Origin: Dickeya chrysanthemi NCPPB 402 | GTDB taxonomy: Bacteria > Pseudomonadota > Gammaproteobacteria > Enterobacterales > Enterobacteriaceae | Length of the DNA stretch: 64,000 nt | Reading direction: 5' to 3' | Assembly (NCBI RefSeq): GCF_000406105.1 | Contig: NZ_CM001974.1 | Span: forward strand, 2,327,171 to 2,391,170 | Shown: in pieces, positions 28,088 to 37,125 of the stretch | How positions within the stretch are numbered: position 1 is the stretch's first letter | How the letters are laid out: each line of letters begins with the position of its first letter | Notes under the pieces: generated by a model | Databases searched by the model: none | What the model was told of the DNA's origin: nothing | The model's input: only the letters and a program-made list of their open reading frames with translations | Program-made: the position numbers and the translations under genes

Positions 28088-29452
28088 CAGATGGGATCTG
28101 TCGGCATAGAACTGCGGGCGCTGGATGGTTTGTACATAGTCGCCGGTGATGCGCCCCTGGCCGTCGCTGCCGCGGATCTGAAAATGAAACAGATCCTGCA
28201 TCTGGATAACGTCATTCTCCATGCCGCACACTTCGCTGACCGCCACCACGCGACGTATGCCGTCACGCATACGCTCAATCTGCACAATCAGGTGTACCGC
28301 ACTGGCGATTTGGCGACGAATCGCCATCAGCGGCAGTTGCATATTGGCCATCATCACCATGTTTTCCAGACGCTGAATGGCATCGCGCGTGGTGTTGGCG
28401 TGCACGGTACACAGCGAACCGTCGTGTCCGGTGTTCATCGCCTGCAACATATCGAAGCATTCGCCGCCGCGGACCTCGCCGAGAATGATGCGGTCCGGGC
28501 GCATACGCAGGGCGTTACGCATCAGATCGCGCTGGTCCACTTTGCCGCCGCCCTCGGCGCTGACCGGACGGGTTTCCAGCCGCACCACATGGGTTTGCTG
28601 TAATTGCAGTTCAGCCGCGTCTTCAATGGTGATAATGCGTTCGCGGGTATCGATGTTTTGCGACAACGCGTTAAGCAGCGTGGTTTTACCCGCACCGGTT
28701 CCGCCGGAAACAACCACGTTCAGGCGGGCTTGCATCGCGCGCGTCAGCACCTCCGCCATCGCCGGGGAGATACACCCCTGCGACGCCAGTGTCTCCAGCG
28801 ATAGGTTGCGGCGCATAAATTTACGGATCGAAATAGTGGTGCCGTCGATCGCCAGCGGATAGGTGATCACATTCACCCTGCTGCCGTCCGGCAGACGCGC
28901 ATCCACCATCGGGCTGGATTCGTCGATACGGCGCCCCACCGCGGCGGCAATGCGCTGCGCGGTATTAAACACATGCTCTTCATCAATAAAAGTCACCGGC
29001 GACAGTTCCAGTTTGCCGAAGCGCTCGACAAATACCTGGCCTGCGCCATTCACCAGGATGTCGTTGACGGTATCGTCCGCCAGCAATGGTTGAATCGGCC
29101 CGATACCGGTCATTTCATCCAGCATTTCGCCGGCGATGTTCTCTTCTTCCTGGCGCGACAGTTGTAAACGCTGCTCGTCGCACAACTGACGGATTGCCGC
29201 CTGAATCTGCGACAACAGTTTGTCGCGCGACATCGCCGCCGCACGACCGGCATCGATCAGGTCGTACAGTTGGGTACGAATCAGACGACGATGGCTGTTA
29301 CGGTTTTCCACCGGCTGACGGGCGGCGGCCATCGCCTGACGCGTCTCGGTCGGCGCCGCTTCCGCTGCCTTGACGGGCGTGGCCTGCGGCGCGGGTTCGG
29401 GTTGTCTGGCCGCTTCTTCACGCCGCGGGGCAAGGGGTTTACGCATCAGCAC
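28076..29452 (-). CDS. tadA: Tad pilus assembly ATPase TadA (CpaF)
   Basis: TadA is the cytoplasmic hexameric secretion ATPase that powers Flp pilus assembly. The 458-residue product has the Walker A motif VVSGGTGAGKTTLLNAL (about residues 250-266), a Walker B/Asp box around RPDRIILGEVRGGE, and the His box HDGSLCTVHAN of the GspE/VirB11 superfamily. The first ~70 residues are Ala/Arg/Gln-rich and poorly conserved. A second in-frame ATG at 29446 is an alternative start. Confidence 0.95.
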   Translation of the reverse strand: MLMRKPLAPRREEAARQPEPAPQATPVKAAEAAPTETRQAMAAARQPVENRNSHRRLIRTQLYDLIDAGRAAAMSRDKLLSQIQAAIRQLCDEQRLQLSRQEEENIAGEMLDEMTGIGPIQPLLADDTVNDILVNGAGQVFVERFGKLELSPVTFIDEEHVFNTAQRIAAAVGRRIDESSPMVDARLPDGSRVNVITYPLAIDGTTISIRKFMRRNLSLETLASQGCISPAMAEVLTRAMQARLNVVVSGGTGAGKTTLLNALSQNIDTRERIITIEDAAELQLQQTHVVRLETRPVSAEGGGKVDQRDLMRNALRMRPDRIILGEVRGGECFDMLQAMNTGHDGSLCTVHANTTRDAIQRLENMVMMANMQLPLMAIRRQIASAVHLIVQIERMRDGIRRVVAVSEVCGMENDVIQMQDLFHFQIRGSDGQGRITGDYVQTIQRPQFYADRSHLFEQ

Positions 29453-29480
29453 AGGGGTTCTCCTTACGGGTTAACACGGT

Positions 29481-30686
29481 TCAGGCACGCTTTAACAAAC
29501 TCAGCCAGCGCTTTTTCGCCGGCATCGGCCGCACGCCGCAAGCGCTATCCACCAGTTGGCGCATCCCCTGCCGGAACGGCGCACTGGCGGCCAGATCCAG
29601 CGCGCCGAGGCTGAGGCTTTGCCCCAGCGCGGTGCCGGCGTGCGGCAACACCACATCCAGCGGTCGTTCGATCAGGCTTTCGAATTGCGCGCGGCTTAAC
29701 GGCGCATTGCCGCTGAAGTGGCTCTGGTTATGCACCAGCAACAAGCGCTGGCCTTCGCTTTCATCGCCAATCGCCTGCACCAGGCGACGCACGTTACGCG
29801 CATCCTGCACCGTCAGTTCGGTGACCAGAATGCGCAGATCGGCGCAACTGATCACATCCAGCGCGCCGGTGGGCAGATAGCCCGGCAAATCCCATATCAC
29901 CTGGTTGAACATACGGCACAGCGTACCGCCCAGATTCAGCACCGCATCGGGATCGACATCCGGCAATTCGCCCAGTTGCGGCTTCTGCGCCAGCAAATGC
30001 AGGCGGGTATCCACCTGCAACATGGCGCGTTGCAACAACCGGGTATCCAGTTGTTCGCTGTCCAGCACCGCCGTTAGTCCGGCGTCGTCATCCATCCCCT
30101 GCAACAGCAGTTGATCGCCATGCCGACGGTCGAAATCCACCAACGCGACGGGCAGATGGCGTTCCAGAGACATCAACCGCGCCAGACTTGCCGCCACGGT
30201 GCTGGCTCCCACGCCGCCGCTGGCGCCGACCACCGCCACGGTACGCCCCATCCGCGCGTACTCCGGGCCGGACTGCTGGCCATCACACTTCGCCAGCGTG
30301 GCGGAGAGCAAATCCAGCGTGCAGGGCTTGACCAGATAATCCGTCACGCCCAGTTGCAACAGCGCACGGTACAAATCAACGTCCTGTGTTTTGCCGAGGG
30401 CGATCACCCGCGTGCCGGGGCCGCACATCGCCAGCAGCGTTTCCATCTCCGGCAGCGGCCACGGCTCGCCGTCGAGATCCACCAGCAAGATCTGCGGCGG
30501 CAGATTCAGCTCACACCATTGTCTGGCGGCGGCCAGACCGCCGGCATGGACCTGTACGCCCGGGCGTCGCAGGCGAGCCAGGTCTTCACGCAGCTGCGTT
30601 TGCTGACCGACATCTTGCACAAACGCCGCCAGCCCCGCGCTCCACTCTTCCGCTTCCTGAGCCGGAGATACCGTTGCGTCACTCAT
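29481..30686 (-). CDS. tadZ: Tad pilus localisation protein TadZ (CpaE, MinD/ParA-like)
   Basis: TadZ/CpaE is a MinD-like protein that positions the Tad machine at the cell pole. The 401-residue protein has an atypical response-regulator-like N-terminal domain (about 1-130; LLVDLDGEPW, VTDYLVKPC). The ATPase domain starts with the deviant Walker A GASGGVGASTVAASLAR near residue 155. It lies between the CpaD-type lipoprotein gene (15 bp) and tadA (28 bp). Confidence 0.92.
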   Translation of the reverse strand: MSDATVSPAQEAEEWSAGLAAFVQDVGQQTQLREDLARLRRPGVQVHAGGLAAARQWCELNLPPQILLVDLDGEPWPLPEMETLLAMCGPGTRVIALGKTQDVDLYRALLQLGVTDYLVKPCTLDLLSATLAKCDGQQSGPEYARMGRTVAVVGASGGVGASTVAASLARLMSLERHLPVALVDFDRRHGDQLLLQGMDDDAGLTAVLDSEQLDTRLLQRAMLQVDTRLHLLAQKPQLGELPDVDPDAVLNLGGTLCRMFNQVIWDLPGYLPTGALDVISCADLRILVTELTVQDARNVRRLVQAIGDESEGQRLLLVHNQSHFSGNAPLSRAQFESLIERPLDVVLPHAGTALGQSLSLGALDLAASAPFRQGMRQLVDSACGVRPMPAKKRWLSLLKRA

Positions 30687-30701
30687 CCGCTTAACCTTCC
30701 G

Positions 30702-31373
30702 TTAGTCTTCGTCGAAGTTAATATCGATGAGGTCTTTCACCTCGTTTTGCTGGTAGCGCTCAATGCTGTTCACCATGTTCACGCCGTCCGCCGCATCAAG
30801 GCTGCGCGCCTGAATCAAATCACGCGGCTCCGCCACCATTTGCGCCAGATTGCTCTGGTTGGCGCAGCCGAGGTAACCCACGGCCTCAAACGGTTTAACC
30901 ATCAGCAAGCCCGCGTCATTGACCTGACAGGCCGGCGCCTTGACGGCCAGCGCCTGCGACTGCACCTGCAAATCGCCGCTCTGGTTCACCGCCGGTACGC
31001 GCGTCATCACGCGGATACGGCTTTTATCCGCGCCGGCGTTCTCCAGCGCGTTAGCCAGACGGCTGGCGATCTGCTCGCCGCGGGCCGTCCACGGGGTGAT
31101 GGTCAGCGTCTGTTTCGACAAGCGTCCTTGCTGGTTCAGTAACTGGTTTAACGACGCCAGCGAGTCGGCATCCAGGCCGTGGCCGTTGCGATCCACCTGT
31201 AAATTGACCGCCAGCGAAGAGGGCTTCACCTCGATGCGCTCGACATCCGGCTGGTTAAAACGCGTCATACGCTCTGCGCTTATCTTGCGATCGCTACAGC
31301 CTGCCAGCGCGATAAGCGCCAGCGCCAGGACAGTCAGGCGGGCAGGCATCAGGTAAGGTTGTGTGGTTTTCAT
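30702..31373 (-). CDS. cpaD: CpaD-family pilus assembly lipoprotein (RcpB position)
   Basis: This 223-residue lipoprotein has a signal peptide with lipobox (LIALAGC; cysteine near residue 26). Its OmpA-like folded region (LTITPWTARGEQIASRLANAL) and C-terminal part (VKPFEAVGYLGCANQSNLA) are features of CpaD proteins, with the conserved GCANQxNLAxMVxxPRDL motif. CpaD/RcpB lies at the outer membrane with the secretin. The gene is 14 bp after rcpA and 15 bp before tadZ. Confidence 0.9.
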   Translation of the reverse strand: MKTTQPYLMPARLTVLALALIALAGCSDRKISAERMTRFNQPDVERIEVKPSSLAVNLQVDRNGHGLDADSLASLNQLLNQQGRLSKQTLTITPWTARGEQIASRLANALENAGADKSRIRVMTRVPAVNQSGDLQVQSQALAVKAPACQVNDAGLLMVKPFEAVGYLGCANQSNLAQMVAEPRDLIQARSLDAADGVNMVNSIERYQQNEVKDLIDINFDED

Positions 31374-31387
31374 GATTATCTCGCCGG

Positions 31388-32812
31388 TTAGTAGAGGTAG
31401 CCTGCCGCGCCGAACCGAGGCGTGTTGGCATCGAGCATCTTCGCGCCCTGGCCTGGAGTTTGCAGCGTGCCGGCGCTCACCGGCGCGACCACATAGGCGG
31501 TAGCGATAATCACCAGCTCAGTCTCTTCCGAACTGGTGGATTCCCGCTCAAATGCGCGGCCCAGCAAAGGAATACCCGACAGTCCCGGTACACCGGCCAC
31601 CGTCTGACTGTTGCTGCTGCGCAACATGCCCGCCAGGGCGAAACTCTGACCGCTGGCCAGTTCCACCGTGGTATCGGCGCGGCGTACAGTCAGCGCCGGA
31701 ATGGTGGAGCCGCCTTCCAGTTGTACCGAGCCGACCGACGTCAGTTCACTCACTTCCGGTGCGATATGTAAACTGATGCGGTTCGCCGACAGCAGGGTTG
31801 GCGTCATACGCAGGATCACGCCGTAAGATTTGTAATCGATGCTGACGCTGTTACCGGTAATCAACACAATCGGCACTTCGCCGCCGGCAGCAAAGGCGGC
31901 CGTTTCACCGGACATCGCCGTCAGGTTCGGCTCCGCCAGCACCGAGGCCATCCCCTGTGAATTCAGCGCGGACAGCAGCGTACTCAGCGAACCATCACTG
32001 CCGGTGTAGTTGTAACCCAGCGAGGCGCTGCCCGCCTCACGACTGAAGGTGTTGCTGGTGGCGCTAAAGAAATTGCTCAGCGCCCCCGAACCAAAACCAA
32101 TGGTATTGCGGCCCCGGTTCAGCGATGAATCCCAGTTAAAGCCCAGCTCATGGGTGAGTTTGCGCGACACTTCCACCACCCGCACACGAATGTTGATCTG
32201 CGATGGCGTGCGCACTTTCAGTTGGTTCACCACATTCGGCGAGGTGCTGCTGGACGCCGGCATAGCGCCCCCGCCCCCACCGCCCCCGCCTGCGCCGCCG
32301 CGTGACGAAGCGGACGCGCCAATCCACGCCTGCACGCTGTCGATCACTTTTTTCGCGTCCTGCGGCGTTTCCACGCTGCCGCGGACAATCACACCGTTTG
32401 GCACCGAGGCTTCCAGTTGGATCTGCGCATCGGGGAATTCACGACGCAGGCGCTCTTTGAGCGCATCCAGATCATGCTCGACCACCAGGTGAATGGCGCT
32501 GACCACCTGCCCGTCAACATCCATTGCATACAGCGTGGTGTTCCCCACGCCTTTGGCAAACACGAACACATTGCCCGGCGACGGCAATTCAAAACTGGCG
32601 ATCGCCGGGTCGGCGATCAGTACGCTATCCGGGATTTGGTCCAGTTGCAGCATACGTCCCTGATTGATATTCAGGCGGATTTCGCTGGTGGCTTCGATCT
32701 GCGTCACCGCGGCGACAGGTAGCGTCGTTGCCGACAGCAGACAACAGGCGACCAGCAACAGGCGTTTCGCGGCCAGGCGATAGCCGAAGTCGGGCGTAAA
32801 ACTCATCTTCAT
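31388..32812 (-). CDS. rcpA: Tad pilus outer-membrane secretin RcpA (CpaC)
   Basis: RcpA forms the outer-membrane ring through which the Flp pilus emerges. The 474-residue precursor has a signal peptide (ending near LPVAAVTQ), an N-terminal BON-like domain with LDQIPDSVLIADPAIASFE, and the secretin domain (about 215-440) with FAAGGEVPIVL and VPGLSGIPLLGRAFE. A Gly/Ser-rich linker (about residues 172-190) separates the domains. It follows rcpC by 68 bp. Confidence 0.95.
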   Translation of the reverse strand: MKMSFTPDFGYRLAAKRLLLVACCLLSATTLPVAAVTQIEATSEIRLNINQGRMLQLDQIPDSVLIADPAIASFELPSPGNVFVFAKGVGNTTLYAMDVDGQVVSAIHLVVEHDLDALKERLRREFPDAQIQLEASVPNGVIVRGSVETPQDAKKVIDSVQAWIGASASSRGGAGGGGGGGGAMPASSSTSPNVVNQLKVRTPSQINIRVRVVEVSRKLTHELGFNWDSSLNRGRNTIGFGSGALSNFFSATSNTFSREAGSASLGYNYTGSDGSLSTLLSALNSQGMASVLAEPNLTAMSGETAAFAAGGEVPIVLITGNSVSIDYKSYGVILRMTPTLLSANRISLHIAPEVSELTSVGSVQLEGGSTIPALTVRRADTTVELASGQSFALAGMLRSSNSQTVAGVPGLSGIPLLGRAFERESTSSEETELVIIATAYVVAPVSAGTLQTPGQGAKMLDANTPRFGAAGYLY

Positions 32813-32880
32813 TTATGGGTATCCATGACTGGGATTGATTCATCCACGCGACCCGCGCGGGCAGGCGTGGCGCGACGTTG

Positions 32881-33807
32881 TCATCGGGCAGGGAATTGCT
32901 TCACCTCGGCCCTGTCGCCACGGAACATTTTCACCTGATGTCCACTGCTGACCATCTTGCTGTAAATACCGGTGGTATCTTTCAGGGTGGTCACCGTTGT
33001 TTGCGCCTCGGCGTCATCGGATGTTTCAAGCGCGCTGCGCTGAGCCATCTGCAACAGCCCCACTTCTTTGGCGACGGTCAGCACTTCCGCCTGTTTGGGC
33101 GTCGCTTCCAGCGTGATAGACTGATAGATAGGCGTACGCTGGCGTCCCTGCGGAGTATTCTGTGCCGGTTCAGCGCCGTTGATGTCCTGACGCGGACGCA
33201 TAGAGGTAATCGCATCCGTTTGATTATTCAGCGCCAGAACCCGCAGATTGCGCGCTACGGTCTGCGCGCCGACCACCGGCGGAGGGACAGGTTGTTGAGA
33301 CGTGGGTTGCAGCGAGACTTCATCATCACGGCGCAGGCTGAGGATGATATCGACATAATCGCCGGCGCTGACCAGACCCGCATTGCTGGCGACCACGCTG
33401 GTAGGAATGGAGATGGCGCGCATCCCCGGACGGAGTACGGCGGCAATAAAGCCCGGCTCATTGGGGCGAACCACGCTGTTATTGTTTAACGGGGTGCCCG
33501 CCGGGATTTTACCCCGTAGCGTCGCGCCATATAACTGACTTTCCTGATCTTTACCACGAATAAAATAGAAGGTTCGTGAAACCGGTTGGTCCGTTTCCTG
33601 CCAGCGCACGGCGGAACCATCAATAAAATCGCCTGGCGAGAGATCCCGCGCGGTCACCAGCACCGCCGTTTTCTCCACGGGTGTCGGTGCCGCCGCCGGC
33701 GCCTGCTGTGCAACAGGCGTGCCGGGGAGTTGACTGCGAACAATCAGCGCCACGACCCCGGCGGCAATCAGCGCCACGGACAATAAAAGCGTCGAGTTTA
33801 TTTTCAT
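32881..33807 (-). CDS. rcpC: Tad pilus assembly protein RcpC (CpaB)
   Basis: RcpC/CpaB is a periplasmic or outer-membrane-associated component of the Tad machine. The 308-residue product has one N-terminal hydrophobic helix (LLSVALIAAGVVALIV) and a SAF domain (AVLVTARDLSPGDFIDGSAV; ISIPTSVVASNAGLVSAGDY) as in CpaB proteins. It lies between tadV (33 bp) and rcpA (68 bp). Confidence 0.92.
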   Translation of the reverse strand: MKINSTLLLSVALIAAGVVALIVRSQLPGTPVAQQAPAAAPTPVEKTAVLVTARDLSPGDFIDGSAVRWQETDQPVSRTFYFIRGKDQESQLYGATLRGKIPAGTPLNNNSVVRPNEPGFIAAVLRPGMRAISIPTSVVASNAGLVSAGDYVDIILSLRRDDEVSLQPTSQQPVPPPVVGAQTVARNLRVLALNNQTDAITSMRPRQDINGAEPAQNTPQGRQRTPIYQSITLEATPKQAEVLTVAKEVGLLQMAQRSALETSDDAEAQTTVTTLKDTTGIYSKMVSSGHQVKMFRGDRAEVKQFPAR

Positions 33808-33840
33808 TTTTTATTTCTACCGGCCAGATTCTTTTATATT

Positions 33841-34398
33841 TCAGAACTGAGGCCAAATAAGGATATAAGCCGCCCCAAAGGCAATCGCGATGCCATAGGG
33901 AATACCCTGTGATAATTCGGCAGAGAGCATTGGCGGCGGCGTAATATTTATTTTCAGCAGGTGATTCATCCGTTCAATCAGCAATGCCACGCCTGTCGAG
34001 CAGGTATTGAGCAACGGCAGCGATAATGCCAGTATCCCGCCGGCAATAGCCGTCATCATGACAAAACTGATCTGGTGGCCGTAGCCCACCCACAAACAGA
34101 GCACGCTCATCAGTTTGACGTCGCCGGCCCCCAGACGTCCGGTGAGAAACAGCAGAAACCCCACCACAAACACCAGCAGCGCCCCCGGCAATGCCTGCAA
34201 CAGGGAGCCGGAAAGGCGCGGCAACGGCCCCGTCACCCCGACTGTCGCCAGCGCGCTCAACGCCAGCCAGCCCAGCAACAGCGCCAATACCGCACGATTC
34301 GGGATACGTCTTAGCAACAGGTCGCTGCCGATGCACCAGACCAGACACACCACCAGCAACAGGTTATACGCATACTGCACGCCAAACTGCCCGGCCAT
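33841..34398 (-). CDS. tadV: Flp prepilin peptidase TadV (CpaA)
   Basis: TadV is an A24-family aspartic prepilin peptidase that processes Flp, TadE and TadF. The 185-residue membrane protein has both catalytic aspartate regions: GSDLLLRRIPN near residue 25 and GAGDVKLMSVL near residue 90. There are about six hydrophobic helices and no N-methyltransferase domain, as expected for TadV. Its ATG overlaps the flp stop by one base (TAATG), tying processing enzyme to substrate. Confidence 0.92.
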   Translation of the reverse strand: MAGQFGVQYAYNLLLVVCLVWCIGSDLLLRRIPNRAVLALLLGWLALSALATVGVTGPLPRLSGSLLQALPGALLVFVVGFLLFLTGRLGAGDVKLMSVLCLWVGYGHQISFVMMTAIAGGILALSLPLLNTCSTGVALLIERMNHLLKINITPPPMLSAELSQGIPYGIAIAFGAAYILIWPQF

Positions 34399-34616
34399 TA
34401 CTTGGCTGGAGTAGAAGAACCAGTCGTACCGGAACCGGTAATCTGGTTGGCGATATCACTGAATTTCTCGTTTAACGCCCTCACGAAGATACCGTCGCCG
34501 CCGAAAATCGCACCGATAGCCGCCGCCATCGCCGCCGCCAGAATGCCGTATTCGATCGCGGTCACACCGCTTTCATCCTGGAAAAATGCACGCATTTTTG
34601 CTTTCAATTGGTTCAT
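34398..34616 (-). CDS. flp: Flp type IVb major pilin
   Basis: The 72-residue prepilin has a short charged leader (about 17 residues) followed by the type IVb cleavage site G/VTAIEYGILAAAMAAAIG. The conserved Glu-Tyr pair of Flp pilins is present, and a short Ser/Thr/Gly-rich tail follows. It is the first gene of the tad string, preceded by a promoter overlapped by a perfect 9-bp inverted repeat, and overlaps tadV by one base. Flp forms bundled adhesive pili used in surface attachment and biofilms. Confidence 0.95.
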   Translation of the reverse strand: MNQLKAKMRAFFQDESGVTAIEYGILAAAMAAAIGAIFGGDGIFVRALNEKFSDIANQITGSGTTGSSTPAK

Positions 34617-34680
34617 TATCCGCTCTCTCTATCAGGTTACAGGGGTGGACTGCGCCACATCGCACAGCACCATCAGGAAG

Positions 34681-34704
34681 TGATAATAATGAGACTTATT
34701 ATCA
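34681..34704. promoter_or_regulatory. Perfect inverted repeat over the flp promoter (candidate operator)
   Basis: Arms TGATAATAA and TTATTATCA (9 bp) flank the 6-base spacer TGAGAC. It overlaps the predicted -10 element of flp and the expected transcription start, so a bound protein would repress. The half-site resembles Fur sites (GATAAT), but the spacing differs from the 19-bp Fur consensus. Confidence 0.6.
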
Positions 34705-34729
34705 TAAACGACAAGATGCGGAAGATTAA
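34701..34729 (-). promoter_or_regulatory. Candidate sigma70 promoter of flp-tad
   Basis: On the minus strand TTAATC (34729-34724) and TATGAT (34706-34701) are spaced 17 bp apart, about 85 bp upstream of the flp ATG. The match is moderate. Confidence 0.45.
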
Positions 34730-34968
34730 GATATGTTAATTTTCGCCATTATTTTTGCTGCAAATACCTTACTTTTTTTGTACGTATTGGTTAACAGCGG
34801 CAGTACGGAAAGCATTAACATCCTGAGATGGCCGACAAACCGTTTTTGGTCCGTCGGCGTTTCAAGGCGAATCACCCCATTGGCGTTCCGGCGACTTAAC
34901 GTATGACGGGTATAGCGGTTTCAGCACGCACGTAAATTAACTGCGATTTAAGTTAACTGCGATTTAAG
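34730..34968. other. Intergenic region between flp and the histidine kinase gene
   Basis: No gene is seen. The stretch is AT-rich at first. It then holds an interrupted inverted repeat around GCCGAC...GTCGGC (about 34831-34859), a remnant of the ERIC-like element (34890-34914) and two extra copies of the kinase stop-codon repeat (34937-34968). Confidence 0.6.
34890..34914. repeat. Remnant end of the ERIC-like dispersed element
   Basis: GGCGACTTAACGTATGACGG plus GTATA closely matches the outer end of the full copy at 6130-6154. No partner end was found nearby, so this appears to be a decayed or partial copy. Confidence 0.6.
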
Positions 34969-34983
34969 TTAGCTGCGATTAAG
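34937..34983. repeat. 16-bp tandem triplication at the histidine kinase stop codon
   Basis: TTAACTGCGATTTAAG at 34937-34952 and 34953-34968 is followed by the variant TTAGCTGCGATTAAG at 34969-34983, which is the C-terminus and stop of the kinase gene. Confidence 0.95.
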
Positions 34984-36414
34984 GCATAAATACGCCGCCA
35001 GACCCGGTTCAGCGGAGTCCAAAACGAGTTTTCCGCCGTGCAGTTCGGCAATCGCCTTCACCAGCGATAAACCAAGACCATAACCACTCTGGTTATGCGC
35101 CTGATCAAGACGTTCGAAACGCTCCGTCGCCGCCTGATGTAACGCGGGGGGAATCCCCGGTCCGTGGTCGCGCACGCACAACGCCAGCCAGCCGTGATAC
35201 AGGTGCACGCCAAGGGTAATGCGTCCGGTCCCTGCGGCATATTTCAATGCATTTTCAATCAGATTGGCCATCGCCTGAAACACCAGCGCGCGATCGCCGA
35301 ACATCGGGATGGGCGCACTAAGCTCCACCACCAGCGAGCACTGATGCGCTTCCGCCAGCGGCTGGTAATACTCTTCCAGGTCGTGTAACAACCGCTGGGC
35401 GCAAAAATGGTCAAACTGATGGACGCAACGCCCGCTTTCAATTTCGCCGATGCGCATCACATTGCGGAACAACGTCAGCACGGATTGCACGTCACTTGAT
35501 GCGCCATCGATCTCGCTGCGCACGCCGTCGCTGAGATCATCGCGTTCCGCCAGCGTATAGAGCCGATTCTGCAAATGCGTCAGCGGCGTGCGCAACTCGT
35601 GGGCGACATGCCCGGCGGTACTACGCACTTGCGTCATCAGGCGATCAATGCGTTCCAGGTTCTGGTTAATATCGACGCACAGGCCGTCGAAATCATTGCC
35701 ATAGGGAGAAACCGGCATACGCACATGTTGCTCGCCGGTACTGTAGCGATGCAGCGCTTCACGGATCTGCCGCACGCTGTTCAGGCTGCGCAAGCTAAAG
35801 TGGCGGCTGACCAGCAGGCAAAACATCAGCACGAGAAACAATCCTGCGCCGGCCACCAGCGGAATGGTCCGCACCCGTTCCAGCATCGGCACGATGTTAT
35901 AGGCACGAAACAAGATAGCGCCGTCTTCCAGACGAACCGCAAGACCCATCACGTTGTCGCTGCCGCCGACACCCAGCAACCCTTTCAGACACTCGACATT
36001 CAACTGGCACCGGCCGGCGGCAGGAACGAACGGCATGTTGTGATAAATCAGGCGACCATCATCCGCCATCACTATCACCATCGGTAATTCATCGCTCGGT
36101 TCATGGTATTCCTGACGCAAGTGCGCTGATAAACCCGCACTGTCTTTCAGACGGGATTTTGCCGCGTAATTATAGATATCGTTCATAATGATATCGTGTA
36201 CATGGCTACGCAGCAGCGATTCACTCAGCACGCTGAATCCCAGGATGCATCCCAACATTACGATCATAAACAGATAGACGATGGTGATCGACTGACGAAA
36301 ATGGGTACTCGAGAGAAAACCCGGGTCATAACTGACGCCGATCGCCTGCCACTGATGCAGTTTTATCTGCATTTGACGCAGCAACCTGCGCAGACCGTTT
36401 ACCCTGGCTGACAC
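34969..36414 (-). CDS. Two-component sensor histidine kinase
   Basis: From GTG 36414 (Shine-Dalgarno AGAGGT) the kinase has 481 residues; a TTG at 36432 is a weaker start. It has two transmembrane helices (about 40-62 and 185-205) flanking a periplasmic sensor, then a HAMP-like linker. The dimerisation box is HVAHELRTPLTHLQNRL with the phospho-accepting histidine. The N box is LIENALKYA, and the G boxes are DHGPGIPP and GYGLGLSLVKAIAELHGG. It is four bases downstream of its response regulator. Proximity to flp suggests, but does not prove, control of the Tad locus. Confidence 0.9.
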   Translation of the reverse strand: MSARVNGLRRLLRQMQIKLHQWQAIGVSYDPGFLSSTHFRQSITIVYLFMIVMLGCILGFSVLSESLLRSHVHDIIMNDIYNYAAKSRLKDSAGLSAHLRQEYHEPSDELPMVIVMADDGRLIYHNMPFVPAAGRCQLNVECLKGLLGVGGSDNVMGLAVRLEDGAILFRAYNIVPMLERVRTIPLVAGAGLFLVLMFCLLVSRHFSLRSLNSVRQIREALHRYSTGEQHVRMPVSPYGNDFDGLCVDINQNLERIDRLMTQVRSTAGHVAHELRTPLTHLQNRLYTLAERDDLSDGVRSEIDGASSDVQSVLTLFRNVMRIGEIESGRCVHQFDHFCAQRLLHDLEEYYQPLAEAHQCSLVVELSAPIPMFGDRALVFQAMANLIENALKYAAGTGRITLGVHLYHGWLALCVRDHGPGIPPALHQAATERFERLDQAHNQSGYGLGLSLVKAIAELHGGKLVLDSAEPGLAAYLCLNRS

Positions 36415-36418
36415 GCCG

Positions 36419-37102
36419 CTACCTCTTCTCAATCTCGCCGAGGCAATAACCTACCGAACGCAGTGTTTTGATCAGCGGCAGCGAGAAGCCTTTATCAATC
36501 TTGGCGCGTAGTTTGGAAAGGTGTACGTCGATAAGGTTAGTCTGCGGATCAAACTGATAACCCCATACCCGCTCCAGCAATAGCGTGCGGCTGATCACCT
36601 TGCCGGGATGTTCCATCAGGATCATCAACAGTTTGATTTCTTTATCCGTCAGTTCGATGCGTTTGCCGCCGCGCCAGACGGAACGTTGCAGGCAATCGAC
36701 TTTCAGATCGGCGAAAGTGAGCACCTGGCGTTGTTCATGACGACGTTTGTCGCGCCCGACAATAATATCCAGCCGCAGACGCAATTCATTAAGATTAAAG
36801 GGTTTTCCAAGATAATCTTCCGCGCCGAGCTCCAGCCCCATCACGCGGTCGACGTCGCGATCCAATGCGGACAGCAACATGACTGGAGGATGCGGACGCC
36901 CCTGTAGCGCACGCAACACGCTGAAACCATCCATGCCGGGCAGCATCCGATCCAGCAGCACCACATCATACACTTCCTGTTCAATCGCCTGTAATGCCTC
37001 CGCCCCATCGTGGATCAGCCGGCAAGAGTGTCCGTGGGCATGTAACTTCGCACCCAGCCAATGGCACAGCGCGGAATCATCATCAACCACTAAAACACGC
37101 AT
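36419..37102 (-). CDS. OmpR/PhoB-family response regulator
   Basis: The 227-residue protein has a receiver domain with the acidic pair (VDDDSAL), the phospho-acceptor Asp in VVLLDRMLPGMDG (about residue 51) and the conserved Lys in LGKPFNLNEL (about 101). A winged-helix DNA-binding domain follows (ELTDKEIKLLMILMEHPGKV; LRAKIDKGFSLPLIKTLRSV). It is the first gene of the two-gene operon with the kinase. Its upstream region carries a 16-bp tandem triplication that may contain regulatory half-sites. Confidence 0.92.
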   Translation of the reverse strand: MRVLVVDDDSALCHWLGAKLHAHGHSCRLIHDGAEALQAIEQEVYDVVLLDRMLPGMDGFSVLRALQGRPHPPVMLLSALDRDVDRVMGLELGAEDYLGKPFNLNELRLRLDIIVGRDKRRHEQRQVLTFADLKVDCLQRSVWRGGKRIELTDKEIKLLMILMEHPGKVISRTLLLERVWGYQFDPQTNLIDVHLSKLRAKIDKGFSLPLIKTLRSVGYCLGEIEKR

Positions 37103-37125
37103 AACCCTTCCCCTGAACTCAATTC

